64,000 bases of DNA, from the NCBI GenBank assembly GCA_964493125.1, contig CAZBMS010000003.1:8183-72182 (forward strand), read 5' to 3'. This stretch comes from QGNO01 sp964493125. Lineage in GTDB: Bacteria > Chloroflexota > Dehalococcoidia > Lucifugimonadales > QGNO01. The translations under genes and the position numbers were made by a program. This document shows, in pieces, positions 26,761-36,975 of the stretch (positions within the stretch are counted from its first letter, which is position 1; every line of letters begins with the position of its first letter). The notes under the pieces are model-generated. The model searched no databases. It was not told the DNA's origin and was given only the letters and a program-made list of their open reading frames with translations.

Positions 26761-29064
26761 ATGGATATGCTGGAAAAGCAAGAGTCCGACAGCTATCGCC
26801 CAATGTGGAAACACACATTGGCCTTACTGTTTACCAATCCTAAGAGCAGAATCCTGCTGTATGGATTGGTGGCTATTGGATCGTGGCAATTTGTGGGCGA
26901 CCACGTAATGAACGAGCTCTACCCTGTAGTCAGGGCTGAAGTTCTAAGAACCGTCGGCCTAGGTTTTTATGGACTATCATTCTTCACAATCACATTTTTA
27001 ATAACTCTGAGATTTACACCTAGACACTTCCTGATTAGGTGCCGGGAATGGCTAGCAATGGCAATGATGCTCACAGCATCCCAAGCTGTTTTGGGGTCTG
27101 CGAGCGGTCCAGATGCGATCACGTCTGCAACCACTTACGGCGGCACCATAGCGATGAAACTGTGGCCAGAGCCACTAATTGGCATTGCCTTGGTCCTGGG
27201 TGTCTGTTTCACTTCAATAATTCTTGTTTTTCCAACGCGCTCATACAAGTTATTAAAGGCCACCATATCGGCTTCAGCACGGCAAGGCAGTAAAATTATA
27301 TTCGCGTCATGGAGGCTGCTTTTGCAATCCATCATGCGCCTGTTAAAAGGCAAGCCCGCGACTCGCCAAACACCAAAAGTCAATCAGCAAAGCGAAGTCG
27401 ATCTACGCTCGTACCCCGAGCATCCGATTATTTCTCCGAATAACTACACTTATGATCTTCAGAAACAGCTAGAATTGCCGATCGATTCTGTCAATCTTGA
27501 AAATCCAAGCCCAGAGCAAAGTTATAATCCTGCTCCTAAAACATCTAGTCCTCCTGGTAGATGGCGGCCTCCAGGAGCTGACTTTCTCGATTACGGCACT
27601 CCCGTATCTATTACCGACGACGAAACTGACGAGGTTGCTAGGAGAATAGAAGAAACCCTAGCCGATCACGGAGTTGAAGTGATGGTAAACCAGGTGAAAC
27701 CCGGCCCTACAGTTACACTCTACGGTCTCACTCCTGGTTGGATACGCCGGTTTAAACAGGTCGTGGAAAAGGACGAGTACGGTGAGGTTGCAAGAAACGA
27801 AGCAGGGAAAGCCATCATGAAACGAACAGAGGAGCAAACCCGTGTAAGGGTAGATTCTATTGTTGCTCGCGAAAAAGATCTCGCTTTGGCACTAGCCGCA
27901 CCCAGCTTACGAATTCAAGCGCCTGTCCCAGGGGAATCCGTGGTAGGAATAGAAGTCCCAAATAGGGAAGCCGTGCTCGTAGCACTTCGCAATGTCCTCG
28001 AATCCGAAGATTTCATTTCGCTAAGGGGCTCCGGTGCTCTTGCCCTTGGGCTTGGCCAAGGTTCTGGTGGGGATCCAGTAGTTGCTGATCTGAGGAGCTT
28101 GCCCCATCTCCTTATAGCTGGCGCGACCGGGAGCGGAAAAAGCGTTTGTATGAATACCCTCATAGTCTCCCTAGCATCCCAAGTATCCCCTGAAAAATTA
28201 CGTATGCTTCTTATAGATCCAAAGCGGGTAGAACTTACGCCCTACAACGGGCTGCCCCATCTGATTACACCTGTAATCGTCGATACTGAACCCGCAGTTC
28301 GTGCACTAAAAGGAATCATGAGCGAAATGTTTCGTCGCTACCGTCGATTAGAAGAGCTCGGGGTAAGAAACATCGAAGGATACCACCGGCACCGAAATGC
28401 GCTACAGCCAATGCCTCACTTAGTTGTCGCAGTGGACGAACTAGCAGACCTTATGATGGCTGCCTCCTATGAAGTTGAACAAACTCTAACCAGGCTCGCA
28501 CAGCTCGGACGAGCGACTGGAATACATCTTCTTGTGGCGACCCAAAGACCATCAGTAGATGTGGTTACCGGACTGATCAAAGCCAACTTTCCTTCGAGGA
28601 TCGGCTTTGCAGTGGTTTCACAGGTAGATTCTCGAACTATTCTAGACGCAGCAGGCGCGGAGCGCCTACTGGGTAGGGGCGACATGTTATTCCTTTCTGG
28701 AGAAACCCCTAAGCCCCTAAGAGTTCAGGGAGCGTATGTTTCCGATGGTGAGATCGAAAATCTCATCGATTTCTGGAAGAGCCAAAACGGGCCATCATTA
28801 CCCGAATTCAATCTGGAACCAGAGGCAAGCTCTGACATTAATTCAGATTCTGGTAGCTCTGGCCAAAGCTCTGGGGACGACATGATGGGAAAAGCTCTGG
28901 AACTGGCGACTCGTTATTCACACTTATCTACTTCGTTATTACAGAGACGTCTTAGAATAGGCTATCCTAGAGCAGCCAGATTAATGGATCAATTAGAGGA
29001 CGAAGGTATAGTTGCCAGTGGAGATTCTGGGAAATCGCGTGAAGTGATTCGAAAACCTGATTAA
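26761..29064 (+). CDS. ftsK: DNA translocase FtsK/SpoIIIE
   Basis: This 767-aa ATP-driven DNA pump segregates chromosomes at the division septum. It has an N-terminal membrane region with about four hydrophobic segments (residues 25-165), a polar linker, and a motor domain whose Walker A GATGSGKSV lies near residues 453-461, followed by LLIDPKRVEL and VVDELADLMMA-type Walker B. The C-terminal gamma winged helix (RRLRIGYPRAARLMDQLE) reads polarity sequences. AGGAGG lies 13 bases before the ATG; the second ATG two codons later is an alternative start. It is shorter than E. coli FtsK because the linker is short. Confidence 0.95.
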   Translation: MDMLEKQESDSYRPMWKHTLALLFTNPKSRILLYGLVAIGSWQFVGDHVMNELYPVVRAEVLRTVGLGFYGLSFFTITFLITLRFTPRHFLIRCREWLAMAMMLTASQAVLGSASGPDAITSATTYGGTIAMKLWPEPLIGIALVLGVCFTSIILVFPTRSYKLLKATISASARQGSKIIFASWRLLLQSIMRLLKGKPATRQTPKVNQQSEVDLRSYPEHPIISPNNYTYDLQKQLELPIDSVNLENPSPEQSYNPAPKTSSPPGRWRPPGADFLDYGTPVSITDDETDEVARRIEETLADHGVEVMVNQVKPGPTVTLYGLTPGWIRRFKQVVEKDEYGEVARNEAGKAIMKRTEEQTRVRVDSIVAREKDLALALAAPSLRIQAPVPGESVVGIEVPNREAVLVALRNVLESEDFISLRGSGALALGLGQGSGGDPVVADLRSLPHLLIAGATGSGKSVCMNTLIVSLASQVSPEKLRMLLIDPKRVELTPYNGLPHLITPVIVDTEPAVRALKGIMSEMFRRYRRLEELGVRNIEGYHRHRNALQPMPHLVVAVDELADLMMAASYEVEQTLTRLAQLGRATGIHLLVATQRPSVDVVTGLIKANFPSRIGFAVVSQVDSRTILDAAGAERLLGRGDMLFLSGETPKPLRVQGAYVSDGEIENLIDFWKSQNGPSLPEFNLEPEASSDINSDSGSSGQSSGDDMMGKALELATRYSHLSTSLLQRRLRIGYPRAARLMDQLEDEGIVASGDSGKSREVIRKPD

Positions 29065-29128
29065 TCTGACTGGATAACTAAATCATAATGCCTCGTATCT
29101 CAGCAGATTGCCGTAAGATGAGAGTCCT

Positions 29129-29950
29129 CTATGGCATTACTGGCAACTTAGCAACTACAAGATCCGTCAGCCGCTCATATTCCTGTTTAACTTTATTGCT
29201 ATCTAGCATAGTCGGCTTATCGCTATTCATATAGTCTGGGAGAAGTTCGTGTTTTCCCAAGAAGTCTAGTTCCATCTCTTTCGCCAGCTCTTCCCCGACA
29301 CCCTCGCCAAATACACCGCCAGCAAAGTTTTCCAAGACTCCCAAAACGTTAACGTTCATCTTCTTGATCATATTTATGGATCTTTTCGCGTCCAATTTTG
29401 CAAGTGATTGAGGAGTAGCAATCACAACAAACCCATCTAGCTGTAGAACCTGCATGATAGTCAGTGGAGCATCAGAAGTGCCTGGGGGAAGATCCACCAC
29501 TAAATAATCTATGTCACCCCAATCTGTGTTTTGCAAGAACTGGTTTAAGGCATTGTGGATCATGGGTCCACGCCAAATAATTGCTTCTTCTTCGTTTTCT
29601 TGGAAGAACGACATAGACATCACTTTCACGCCATAGGCGTCGGCGGGTATGAATTGTCCATCCTCCATCGTTGCGGGCTCGTTCGCCCCAATAGCCTTTG
29701 CGGCATTAGGACAATCTATATCAGCATCCAACAGACCAACACTGTACCCTTTACTACTAAGTGCAGTCGCCATGTTCACGGCAACCGTTGTCTTGCCAAC
29801 GCCACCTTTTCCACTGTATACACCTATCTTGACTTTAACACGGCTAAGCCTGTCACCTATCTGACGACGCTGTTGCCAGGCACGCTTTATAGAGTCCAAG
29901 CGAGCCTGTTCTTGAGGGCTCATTTTGCGCCCTTCTGGCTTATCAGTCAT
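29129..29950 (-). CDS. mrp: Mrp/NBP35 family P-loop ATPase
   Basis: This protein of about 274 aa has the deviant Walker A GKGGVGKTT, the LLDADIDCPN block and DYLVVDLPPGTSDAPLT, as in Mrp/ApbC proteins that hold and pass on iron-sulfur clusters. The frame is open to 30007, inside the upstream gene, but the ATG at 29950 (MTDKPEGRK) starts 5 bases after the end of the MIP18-like gene and is preferred. The expected C-terminal CxxC is not evident: only one Cys (DCPN) stands out, so cluster binding may differ. The pairing with a SufT-like gene supports a role in Fe-S assembly. Confidence 0.85.
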   Translation of the reverse strand: MTDKPEGRKMSPQEQARLDSIKRAWQQRRQIGDRLSRVKVKIGVYSGKGGVGKTTVAVNMATALSSKGYSVGLLDADIDCPNAAKAIGANEPATMEDGQFIPADAYGVKVMSMSFFQENEEEAIIWRGPMIHNALNQFLQNTDWGDIDYLVVDLPPGTSDAPLTIMQVLQLDGFVVIATPQSLAKLDAKRSINMIKKMNVNVLGVLENFAGGVFGEGVGEELAKEMELDFLGKHELLPDYMNSDKPTMLDSNKVKQEYERLTDLVVAKLPVMP

Positions 29951-29955
29951 ATCTA

Positions 29956-30261
29956 CTAGATACCTAAGAGTGCCTTGCCATCTTCCGTAAGCATATCGGG
30001 AGACCACGGTGGATCGAACACAACTTCAACCGTTACATCCTCAAGATCTTCTATCTCAGAAATGGCCCACTCTGCTTGTTGGGCTATATAAGGGCCCATT
30101 CCACACCCAGGAGCAGTCAAGGTCATCTTGACGTGAACCTCGTTATTCTCTTTGACGTCTACTCCGTAAATCAGCCCTAGATCCACCACATTAACTGGTA
30201 TCTCGGGATCATATACTTCTTTAAGCTTTTCCAGCACTGCTTCCTTAGTCACTATCGTCAT
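29956..30261 (-). CDS. MIP18/SufT-like (DUF59) iron-sulfur assembly protein
   Basis: This 101-aa protein has the DUF59 signature: LKEVYDPEIPVNVVDLGLIY and the reactive-cysteine region TLTAPGCGMG. Relatives help mature Fe-S proteins (SufT, MIP18) or belong to the phenylacetyl-CoA oxygenase (PaaD). The ATG at 30261 follows GGAGAG by a few bases; a TTG at 30273 is less likely. It is the first gene of a two-gene operon with mrp, a recurrent pairing. Confidence 0.85.
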   Translation of the reverse strand: MTIVTKEAVLEKLKEVYDPEIPVNVVDLGLIYGVDVKENNEVHVKMTLTAPGCGMGPYIAQQAEWAISEIEDLEDVTVEVVFDPPWSPDMLTEDGKALLGI

Positions 30262-30343
30262 GTTTCTCTCCAAATTCTTTTGAAAGGCTATATTCTCACT
30301 TGAAGATTCTATCTAAAGCTAAATCTCTTGGTCAAACCCAGCT

Positions 30344-30607
30344 TCACTTCCGCTGGATTTCAAGTCTAGGATCCCTTGATTCTCCTAATTCCGCAATCTC
30401 TAAACTAGATTGCTTGATTACAGTCCTGCCTGCCATACCACCCAAAGGCCAGTCAAAAACGACCTGCCAAAAAGCCTCTTTTGACCGATTTCTACTCCCT
30501 TTGGCATGCGCCGCTGGGCCGGATATGAGCCCAGTTCTTCCAAAAAAAAGAGACTTCGATTCTATTACCTTAACTCTATTACCTATCTTCACTTCTTTTA
30601 CCTTCAT
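30344..30607 (-). CDS. Small KOW/SH3-barrel-like protein of unknown function
   Basis: From the ATG at 30607 this 87-aa protein contains KEVKIGNRVKVIE, FFGRTGLISG, WQVVFDWPLGG and VIKQSSLEI. The alternation of Gly, Val and aromatic residues looks like a small SH3-like beta barrel of the KOW or CarD type. The start has GGAG seven bases upstream; an ATG at 30634 is possible. It sits between the mrp operon and sucA, divergent from sucA. I do not recognise the family; the coding call rests on residue composition, ribosome-binding site and length. Confidence 0.55.
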   Translation of the reverse strand: MKVKEVKIGNRVKVIESKSLFFGRTGLISGPAAHAKGSRNRSKEAFWQVVFDWPLGGMAGRTVIKQSSLEIAELGESRDPRLEIQRK

Positions 30608-30889
30608 ATGAATACTCCAACCATACTCCTGCATTGGACGCCGTTATTATCGAACGATATTAGCAGATTGTAGTCCTACTAGCGTATCCCTGGCAACTAG
30701 TTACGCCCATACGCTATCCACCTGTATAAGTAGGAATCGTATGGTTTTGAATTTGCTTTCGTGTTAAACTTACGGAGCCTTAAACAATGCATGGAAAGCT
30801 CTACAATTGTACGTTCGGTGATGGCTTCTAAAGAACGGCTTTTAATTGAACTAGCATTGACAGGGGGGGGTAAACGAAGAGGATCTATT

Positions 30890-33682
30890 ATGACCAGCAT
30901 TGAACCCTTCAACGGTCCAAACTCTGCTTACCTGGTAGAACTACACGAGGCTTACAAGAAAGATCCTCTGTCAGTAGATCCTACGGTCAAAGTTTTTTTT
31001 GATACTTGGCTGCCTTACATCTCAGAAACGGGCTTTGTGAGTCAACAAGTTGCTCACACCACAGAAGCCGATTATCAAAAGCTTTTAGAGCTTTCTGCCT
31101 TGGTTGAAAATATCCGAGCTAATGGCCATCTCCAATCAAAGCTTGACCCACTCGGCCTCCAGCCATCTAGGGTTGTCCATTCCAATTCCCCTATGCTCTC
31201 ACCCGAGGAAGATGGACTAGGAAAGCTACCTGCTAGCTTGATTAAGAGCCCTCTTTCAAGTGAAGGATCTACGGTGAAGGATCTACTTTCTGAGCTTGAT
31301 AATGTCTATTCAGGAAATGTAGGCTATGAATTTGGACACCTGAGAAATGCGGATGAGCGAAGTTGGCTACAAAACAGCGTCGAGTCAGGAGTCTTTCGCC
31401 CAGAGGTAGACAAAGAAACTAAGGTGGGACTCCTTAAACGACTTAGCGAAGCGGAAGCGTTCGAGCACTTCCTTCATAGGAATTTCCCAGGGCAGAAATG
31501 GTTCTCCGTAGAAGGGAATGACGTTCTTGTGCCTGCTCTTGACGAGCTACTCGCACAAGCGGCTCAGACAGATTTAAAATCACTGATGATGGGGATGGCG
31601 CACAGGGGTCGCCTTAACGTTCTTACGCATCTCTTTGGGAAACCGTATGATGCTCTCCTAGCAGAATTTATGTACGGTTACAAACTTGACGAAGGTGGAA
31701 CAACCGAATCCAATCACGGCTCTTCGGGAGACGTAAAATACCACCAAGGGGCTGATGTCCATTACTCGGGTATAGATGGCGATATTTCTGTCTCATTGTT
31801 GCCCAATCCAAGCCATTTGGAGCTGGTAAACCCAGTTGTAGTAGGCGCAGTAAGAGCTGCCCAAGACTTCGACGGTAAAGAAGGGGGGTCTCCCACTCCT
31901 GCTTTCGATAAGGCAATGGGCATATTAATACATGGAGATGCAGCCTTCGCGGCAGAGGGAGTGGTCCCAGAAACTCTCAACCTCGGCCAGCTAGCTGGAT
32001 ATTCAGTAGGAGGAGTCATCCACATCGTTGCAAACAACCAAATCGGCTTTACTGCCGAGGCCCACGAATCGTACTCCACTGTTTACTCTACCGATGTTGC
32101 TAGGGGCTTCGACATTCCAATCGTCCATGTAAATGCAGATGACGTAGAGGGCTGCATCGGCGTCATGCGACTAGCATTTGCCTACAGACAACAGTTTCAC
32201 AAAGATTTCCTCGTAGATATTGTTGGCTATCGTAGATATGGCCACAACGAAGGAGACGAGCCCAGCTTTACACAACCAATAGCCTACAAAAAAATTAATG
32301 AGCATCCGACGGTAAGAAGTATTTGGGCTGATGCCTTGATCAAAGAGGGCCTACTCACACCTCAAGAAGCTCAGACCATGGTCACAGAAACAAACGACCG
32401 CCTTCAAGATGCATTAAACACTGTTCAGAGCATGGAGAGAGAGGCTCCTACGGTTCAACCCAAGCCTATTCTTGAAGAAGAACGGCCAGTTCTGCCAACG
32501 AAAGTTGATGGAGAAAAATTGAAAAGCTTGAACAATGAGCTCCATATTATACCGGAGGGCTTCACGCTTAATCCGAAGCTTGAAAGACCTTTGTTAAGAC
32601 GGCGCGAGGCCATAGAAGGCGGGCGGATCGATTGGGCACACGCAGAAGCCCTTTCTTTCGCTTCGCTACTTTCAGACGGTGTGCCAATTAGAATCACCGG
32701 ACAAGACACAGAGCGAGGCACTTTCACACAAAGGCACGCCGTTTTTCACGATGTTAACAAAGGATCGAAGTTTACGCCTCTCGCGTCTTTGCCTAGTTCT
32801 CAGGCACCATTTGCTATATATAATAGCCCGCTGTCAGAGGTCGGAGTATTGGGATTTGAATATGGATACAGCGTCCAAGCCAAGCACGCACTTGTTTTAT
32901 GGGAAGCTCAATTTGGAGACTTTGTTAATAACGCACAGTCTATCGTGGATGAGTTCCTAGCCAGCGCCAATACAAAGTGGGGGCAGCGCTCTGGATTGGT
33001 ATTACTTCTTCCACACGCCTATGAAGGCCAAGGGCCTAATCACTCTAGTGGTTTTTTGGAGCGTTTCTTGCAATTGGCAACAGAAAGCAGTTTCCGAATA
33101 GCGTATTGTTCTAGTGCTGCTCAATACTTTCACCTTCTCAGGGAACAAGCAGCAATGATACGAACTGACCCTAAGCCACTTGTGATCATGACTGCTAAGA
33201 GCCTGCTTCGTCACCCCGATGCGTCTTCTACCCTGGGAGAGCTATCAGATGGTGCTTTTAACCCAGTGATCGCTGACGTAAATGACCATGATGACGTCAA
33301 GCGTGTGATTCTCTGCGCTGGTAAAGTATATGTTGATCTCATAGGAAGCAAAATGTATGCGAAGGCAAAGAACACTGCAATTATACGCATTGAAGAACTT
33401 TATCCGTTTCCCACAAAGAAGCTAGACAATGTTTTCTCATCCTGCAGTGCGCTAGAAGAGGTGATTTGGTTACAGGAAGAACCGCAGAACCGGGGTGCTT
33501 GGTCGTTCGTTGCTCCTAGAGTACGAGAGATACTCTCTGCGAGCATTCCTCTTCTCTACGTTGGCAGGCCAGCTCGATCGAGCCCAGCAGAAGGATCTGC
33601 CACCCTGCATAAAATAGAGCAGGAAAGGATAATTAGTGAGGGCTTTGCCCCTATTAATAAGATGACGGCTGTCGCATCTTGA
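30890..33682 (+). CDS. sucA: 2-oxoglutarate dehydrogenase E1 component
   Basis: This 930-aa thiamine-diphosphate enzyme decarboxylates 2-oxoglutarate and passes the succinyl group to the E2 lipoyl arm. Key blocks are GMAHRGRLNVLTHLFGKP, HLELVNPVVVGAVRA, and HGDAAFAAEGVV...NNQIGFT, which binds TPP and Mg2+. The ATG at 30890 has AGAGGA at proper spacing; upstream in-frame ATGs back to 30761 add non-conserved residues. The 280 bases between it and the KOW-like gene hold no other gene and no clear promoter. sucB follows after 8 bases; no dihydrolipoamide dehydrogenase is in the window. Confidence 0.95.
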   Translation: MTSIEPFNGPNSAYLVELHEAYKKDPLSVDPTVKVFFDTWLPYISETGFVSQQVAHTTEADYQKLLELSALVENIRANGHLQSKLDPLGLQPSRVVHSNSPMLSPEEDGLGKLPASLIKSPLSSEGSTVKDLLSELDNVYSGNVGYEFGHLRNADERSWLQNSVESGVFRPEVDKETKVGLLKRLSEAEAFEHFLHRNFPGQKWFSVEGNDVLVPALDELLAQAAQTDLKSLMMGMAHRGRLNVLTHLFGKPYDALLAEFMYGYKLDEGGTTESNHGSSGDVKYHQGADVHYSGIDGDISVSLLPNPSHLELVNPVVVGAVRAAQDFDGKEGGSPTPAFDKAMGILIHGDAAFAAEGVVPETLNLGQLAGYSVGGVIHIVANNQIGFTAEAHESYSTVYSTDVARGFDIPIVHVNADDVEGCIGVMRLAFAYRQQFHKDFLVDIVGYRRYGHNEGDEPSFTQPIAYKKINEHPTVRSIWADALIKEGLLTPQEAQTMVTETNDRLQDALNTVQSMEREAPTVQPKPILEEERPVLPTKVDGEKLKSLNNELHIIPEGFTLNPKLERPLLRRREAIEGGRIDWAHAEALSFASLLSDGVPIRITGQDTERGTFTQRHAVFHDVNKGSKFTPLASLPSSQAPFAIYNSPLSEVGVLGFEYGYSVQAKHALVLWEAQFGDFVNNAQSIVDEFLASANTKWGQRSGLVLLLPHAYEGQGPNHSSGFLERFLQLATESSFRIAYCSSAAQYFHLLREQAAMIRTDPKPLVIMTAKSLLRHPDASSTLGELSDGAFNPVIADVNDHDDVKRVILCAGKVYVDLIGSKMYAKAKNTAIIRIEELYPFPTKKLDNVFSSCSALEEVIWLQEEPQNRGAWSFVAPRVREILSASIPLLYVGRPARSSPAEGSATLHKIEQERIISEGFAPINKMTAVAS

Positions 33683-33690
33683 GGTGATTA

Positions 33691-34923
33691 ATGACGCTTG
33701 AAGTTAAAGTTCCAGAAATGGGTGAGTCGATTATAGAGGCCACAGTTGGGAAATGGTTGAAACAGGTAGGCGAGACCGTCTCGGCTGACGAGCCAATAGT
33801 GGAGCTCGAAACCGACAAAGTCAATGTCGAGGTTTCCGCTTCTCAACCAGGCGTGTTGGAAAAAATATTGAAGGCTGAAGGCGAAACAGTGACTGTCAGC
33901 GATGTCCTTGGCACAATCACGGATAGTGGCGTTATCGACCAACAGCCTAACATATCAAAGGAAGAGTCGACCCCAGAAGAAACTCCAGCCGCTGATCCAA
34001 CAGCTACTGACGGCGACGCTGAGCGCATTACACCAGTAGCTCGTAGAATTGCTGCCGAACACGGGTTAGATGTTGCGAAAATTGCCGCCACCGGCGCTGG
34101 GGCGAAGATAACCAAGGAAGATGTAATACGCCATATACAGGAGCCTGCATCTGAGTCCCGATCAAATACCAAAGAGGAAACCCCTTCAATATCAACCACC
34201 GAGACTGCTACCAGTCAACCTACGGAAAGGGAACATCGCGTCAGGTTAACTCGGTATCAACAAACCATGGCAGCAAGGATGACCGAAGCCGTTCAAACCG
34301 CTGCAATGACAACAACTTTCAACGAAGTAGACATGTCTGGAATAATCGAAATTAGACAAAGAATGCGTGATACGTTCAAGGACAGACACGGTGTTGCTTT
34401 AGGCTTCATGTCTTTCTTCACTAAAGCTGTTGTGGAAGCACTAAAATCTTTCCCTGTTCTTAACTCTGAAATCCAGGGAGGGGAACTTGTTTTCAAGCAC
34501 TACTACGACATTGGAATTGCTATAAGCACCGACGATAGCCTAGTGGTTCCAGTAGTGCGTGATGCAGATCAGAAGAGCTTCGCTGAAATCGAGTCTTCAA
34601 TCTTAGATCTTGCAGCTCGCTCTAGGGAACGCAAGCTTACTATTCAAGAGCTTCAGGGTGGAACTTTCACCATTACCAACGGAGGAGTTTTCGGATCCCT
34701 GATGTCTACACCGCTGCTAAATCCTCCACAAGTGGGAATCCTAGGAATGCACGGGTTTAAGCCGCGGCCAGTTGCGATAGACGGCCAAGTTATTATAAGG
34801 CCTATGATGTATCTAGCCCTAACTTATGATCACCGTATAGTAGATGGAAAATCAGCCGTTTCCTTCCTGGTAAGAATTAAGGAGTTAGTGGAAGAACCTT
34901 CAAGGCTTCTGATCGGCGCTTAG
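33691..34923 (+). CDS. sucB: Dihydrolipoyllysine succinyltransferase (E2 of 2-oxoglutarate dehydrogenase)
   Basis: This 410-aa E2 has one lipoyl domain with the modified lysine at ELETDKVNV (Lys43), a Thr/Glu/Pro/Ala linker, a peripheral subunit-binding domain (TPVARRIAAEHGLD, about 112-150), a second linker and the catalytic acyltransferase domain with YDHRIVDG (about 378-385; active His and Asp). It forms the core of the 2-oxoglutarate dehydrogenase complex. The gene is 8 bases downstream of sucA with a short GAGGTG ribosome-binding site, clearly in one operon. Confidence 0.94.
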   Translation: MTLEVKVPEMGESIIEATVGKWLKQVGETVSADEPIVELETDKVNVEVSASQPGVLEKILKAEGETVTVSDVLGTITDSGVIDQQPNISKEESTPEETPAADPTATDGDAERITPVARRIAAEHGLDVAKIAATGAGAKITKEDVIRHIQEPASESRSNTKEETPSISTTETATSQPTEREHRVRLTRYQQTMAARMTEAVQTAAMTTTFNEVDMSGIIEIRQRMRDTFKDRHGVALGFMSFFTKAVVEALKSFPVLNSEIQGGELVFKHYYDIGIAISTDDSLVVPVVRDADQKSFAEIESSILDLAARSRERKLTIQELQGGTFTITNGGVFGSLMSTPLLNPPQVGILGMHGFKPRPVAIDGQVIIRPMMYLALTYDHRIVDGKSAVSFLVRIKELVEEPSRLLIGA

Positions 34924-34946
34924 GGTGGACTCGGCAATCCTCTAGA

Positions 34947-36932
34947 TTATTGAGGGCCAGAGAGCTCCCTCCGAATTTCGACTATTTCATCTCTGAGTAA
35001 CGCAGCCTTCTCGAACTCGAAATTCTTAGCTGATTGCTTCATCTTGCTTTCAAGATCTTTAACCAAACGGAATATTTCATCCTTAGGCATGTTTTCCCAG
35101 GAAAAGTCGGCGTTCTCGCTATAATTTTCTGGCCTAAGCCGATCAGTAATGTCTGCAACCGCCTTGTGAATCCCAACCGGCGTTATATTGTGTCGTAAAT
35201 TATGTTCTTGCTGAATTTTCCGGCGCCGATCAGTCTCATGTATAGCCATACTCATAGACCTAGTAATGTTATCAGCGTACATGATCACGTGACCTTCCGA
35301 GTGTCGTGCTGCACGACCCATAGTTTGTATCAATGCGGATTGCGATCGTAAATATCCCTCTTTGTCCGCATCAAGAATTGCAACAAGGCTAACTTCGGGC
35401 AAGTCCAAGCCCTCTCGCAAAAGGTTGATTCCCACCACCACATCATAGACCCCCAATCTTAAATCTCGAAGTCTCTCGCTGCGCTCCAAGGTGTCAATTT
35501 CAGAGTGTAAATACTGTGTTTTAACATTCATCTCCCTCAGATAATCTGCAAGCTCCTCTGCCATCCGCTTGGTTAATGTTGTAACAAGGCACCTTTCAGA
35601 TTTGGCAACTCTTGCATTTATCTCTTGCAGTAAATCATCTATCTGCCCCTGTGTTGGCTTTACTTGAATCGTAGGATCAAGTAAACCAGTGGGCCGAATC
35701 ACCTGCTCTACCAACTGCTCAGCCTTGCCAGTCTCATATAGCCCTGGGGTAGCCGATACGTAAATTGCTTGTTCGATGTGTTTTTCAAATTCCCCGAAGC
35801 TGAGAGGGCGGTTGTCCAAGGCAGACGGGAGTCGATATCCATAATCGACAAGGGTCTGCTTTCTTGATATATCCCCTCTATACATTCCATTTAGTTGCGG
35901 TATGGTCATATGCGATTCATCAATAAACAGGATGAAGTCATCGGGGAAATAGTCCATTAAGGTCCATGGGGTGCTGCCAGCAGGGCGTTGTGATAGTGGT
36001 CTGGAATAGTTCTCAACGCCCGAGCAGTACCCTGTTTCGCGCAACATCTCTAAGTCGTAGTTTGTACGAGATTCTAAGCGTTGAGCCTCAACAATTTTAC
36101 CCTGGGATTTCAACTGCTTGACCCGTTCCGCCATCTCTTCTTCTATGTCCTGTATTCCCATCAACAACTTCTCTGTGGGAGTCACAAAGTGTTTCCCGGG
36201 ATAAATGTCTATTACACCACCTTCACTCAAAATCTCGCCAGTCAAAGGATCCAACGTTACTATTCTGTCAACTTGTTCGCCAAAAAAATCGATTCGAATT
36301 GCTATCTCATCATGGACAGGGAGAATCTCTATTGTATCGCCCCTCACCCTGAATTTACCCCGAGTCAAATTCATGTCGTTTCGTTCATATTGCATTTCAA
36401 CCAGTCGTCTCAACAGCCTGTGTCGATTTAGAGTTTGACCTTTTTCAATTCTCATCACGAAGCCCTGATACTCATCAGGAGAACCCAGTCCATAGATACA
36501 GGAGACAGACGCAACTATTATCGTGTCCCTTCTACTTAAAATAGCCCTCGTTGCCGCATGCCTAAGCTTATCAATTTCATCATTTATGTCAGCGTCTTTT
36601 TCAATATAAGTGTCTGTGCGAGGTATATATGCCTCTGGTTGATAATAATCATAGTAGCTGACGAAATATTCGACGGCATTATGTGGAAAAAACCCCTTGA
36701 ATTCTGTAGCTAGTTGGCCCGCCAAGGTTTTGTTATGTGCAATAACTAACGCAGGTCGCTGGGCTGCCTCAACCACTTTGGCCATCGTATATGTTTTGCC
36801 GGAACCAGTAACGCCAATAAGAACCTGATGTTTTCTGCCTAGGTCCAACCCTTCAACAAGCTTATCCACCGCCTTCGGCTGATCACCAGTAGGCTCAAAA
36901 TCAGCAATGATCGCGAACTTTCCTTCTTCCAA
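34947..36932 (-). CDS. uvrB: Excinuclease ABC subunit B
   Basis: UvrB verifies DNA damage and hands it to UvrC. The 661-aa protein shows Walker A GVTGSGKTYT (about 39-48), the beta-hairpin region FVSYYDYYQPEAYIPRTDTYIEKDA, LFIDESHM (motif II) and the C-terminal UVR motif near MKQSAKNFEFEKAALLRDEI. All nucleotide-excision features are intact. It is downstream of hyuB on the same strand with a 43-base gap that lacks an SOS box, so it may be read from the upstream operon. Confidence 0.96.
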   Translation of the reverse strand: MEEGKFAIIADFEPTGDQPKAVDKLVEGLDLGRKHQVLIGVTGSGKTYTMAKVVEAAQRPALVIAHNKTLAGQLATEFKGFFPHNAVEYFVSYYDYYQPEAYIPRTDTYIEKDADINDEIDKLRHAATRAILSRRDTIIVASVSCIYGLGSPDEYQGFVMRIEKGQTLNRHRLLRRLVEMQYERNDMNLTRGKFRVRGDTIEILPVHDEIAIRIDFFGEQVDRIVTLDPLTGEILSEGGVIDIYPGKHFVTPTEKLLMGIQDIEEEMAERVKQLKSQGKIVEAQRLESRTNYDLEMLRETGYCSGVENYSRPLSQRPAGSTPWTLMDYFPDDFILFIDESHMTIPQLNGMYRGDISRKQTLVDYGYRLPSALDNRPLSFGEFEKHIEQAIYVSATPGLYETGKAEQLVEQVIRPTGLLDPTIQVKPTQGQIDDLLQEINARVAKSERCLVTTLTKRMAEELADYLREMNVKTQYLHSEIDTLERSERLRDLRLGVYDVVVGINLLREGLDLPEVSLVAILDADKEGYLRSQSALIQTMGRAARHSEGHVIMYADNITRSMSMAIHETDRRRKIQQEHNLRHNITPVGIHKAVADITDRLRPENYSENADFSWENMPKDEIFRLVKDLESKMKQSAKNFEFEKAALLRDEIVEIRRELSGPQ

Positions 36933-36975
36933 TTTAAGCAGTCCTTTGGTTGATAATTAAAGCCGCAAGCAAAAT

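Noticed and set aside
29951..30007. N-terminal extension of mrp overlapping the MIP18-like gene
   Set aside because: The ATG at 29950 gives a tidy 5-base gap and a family-like N-terminus.
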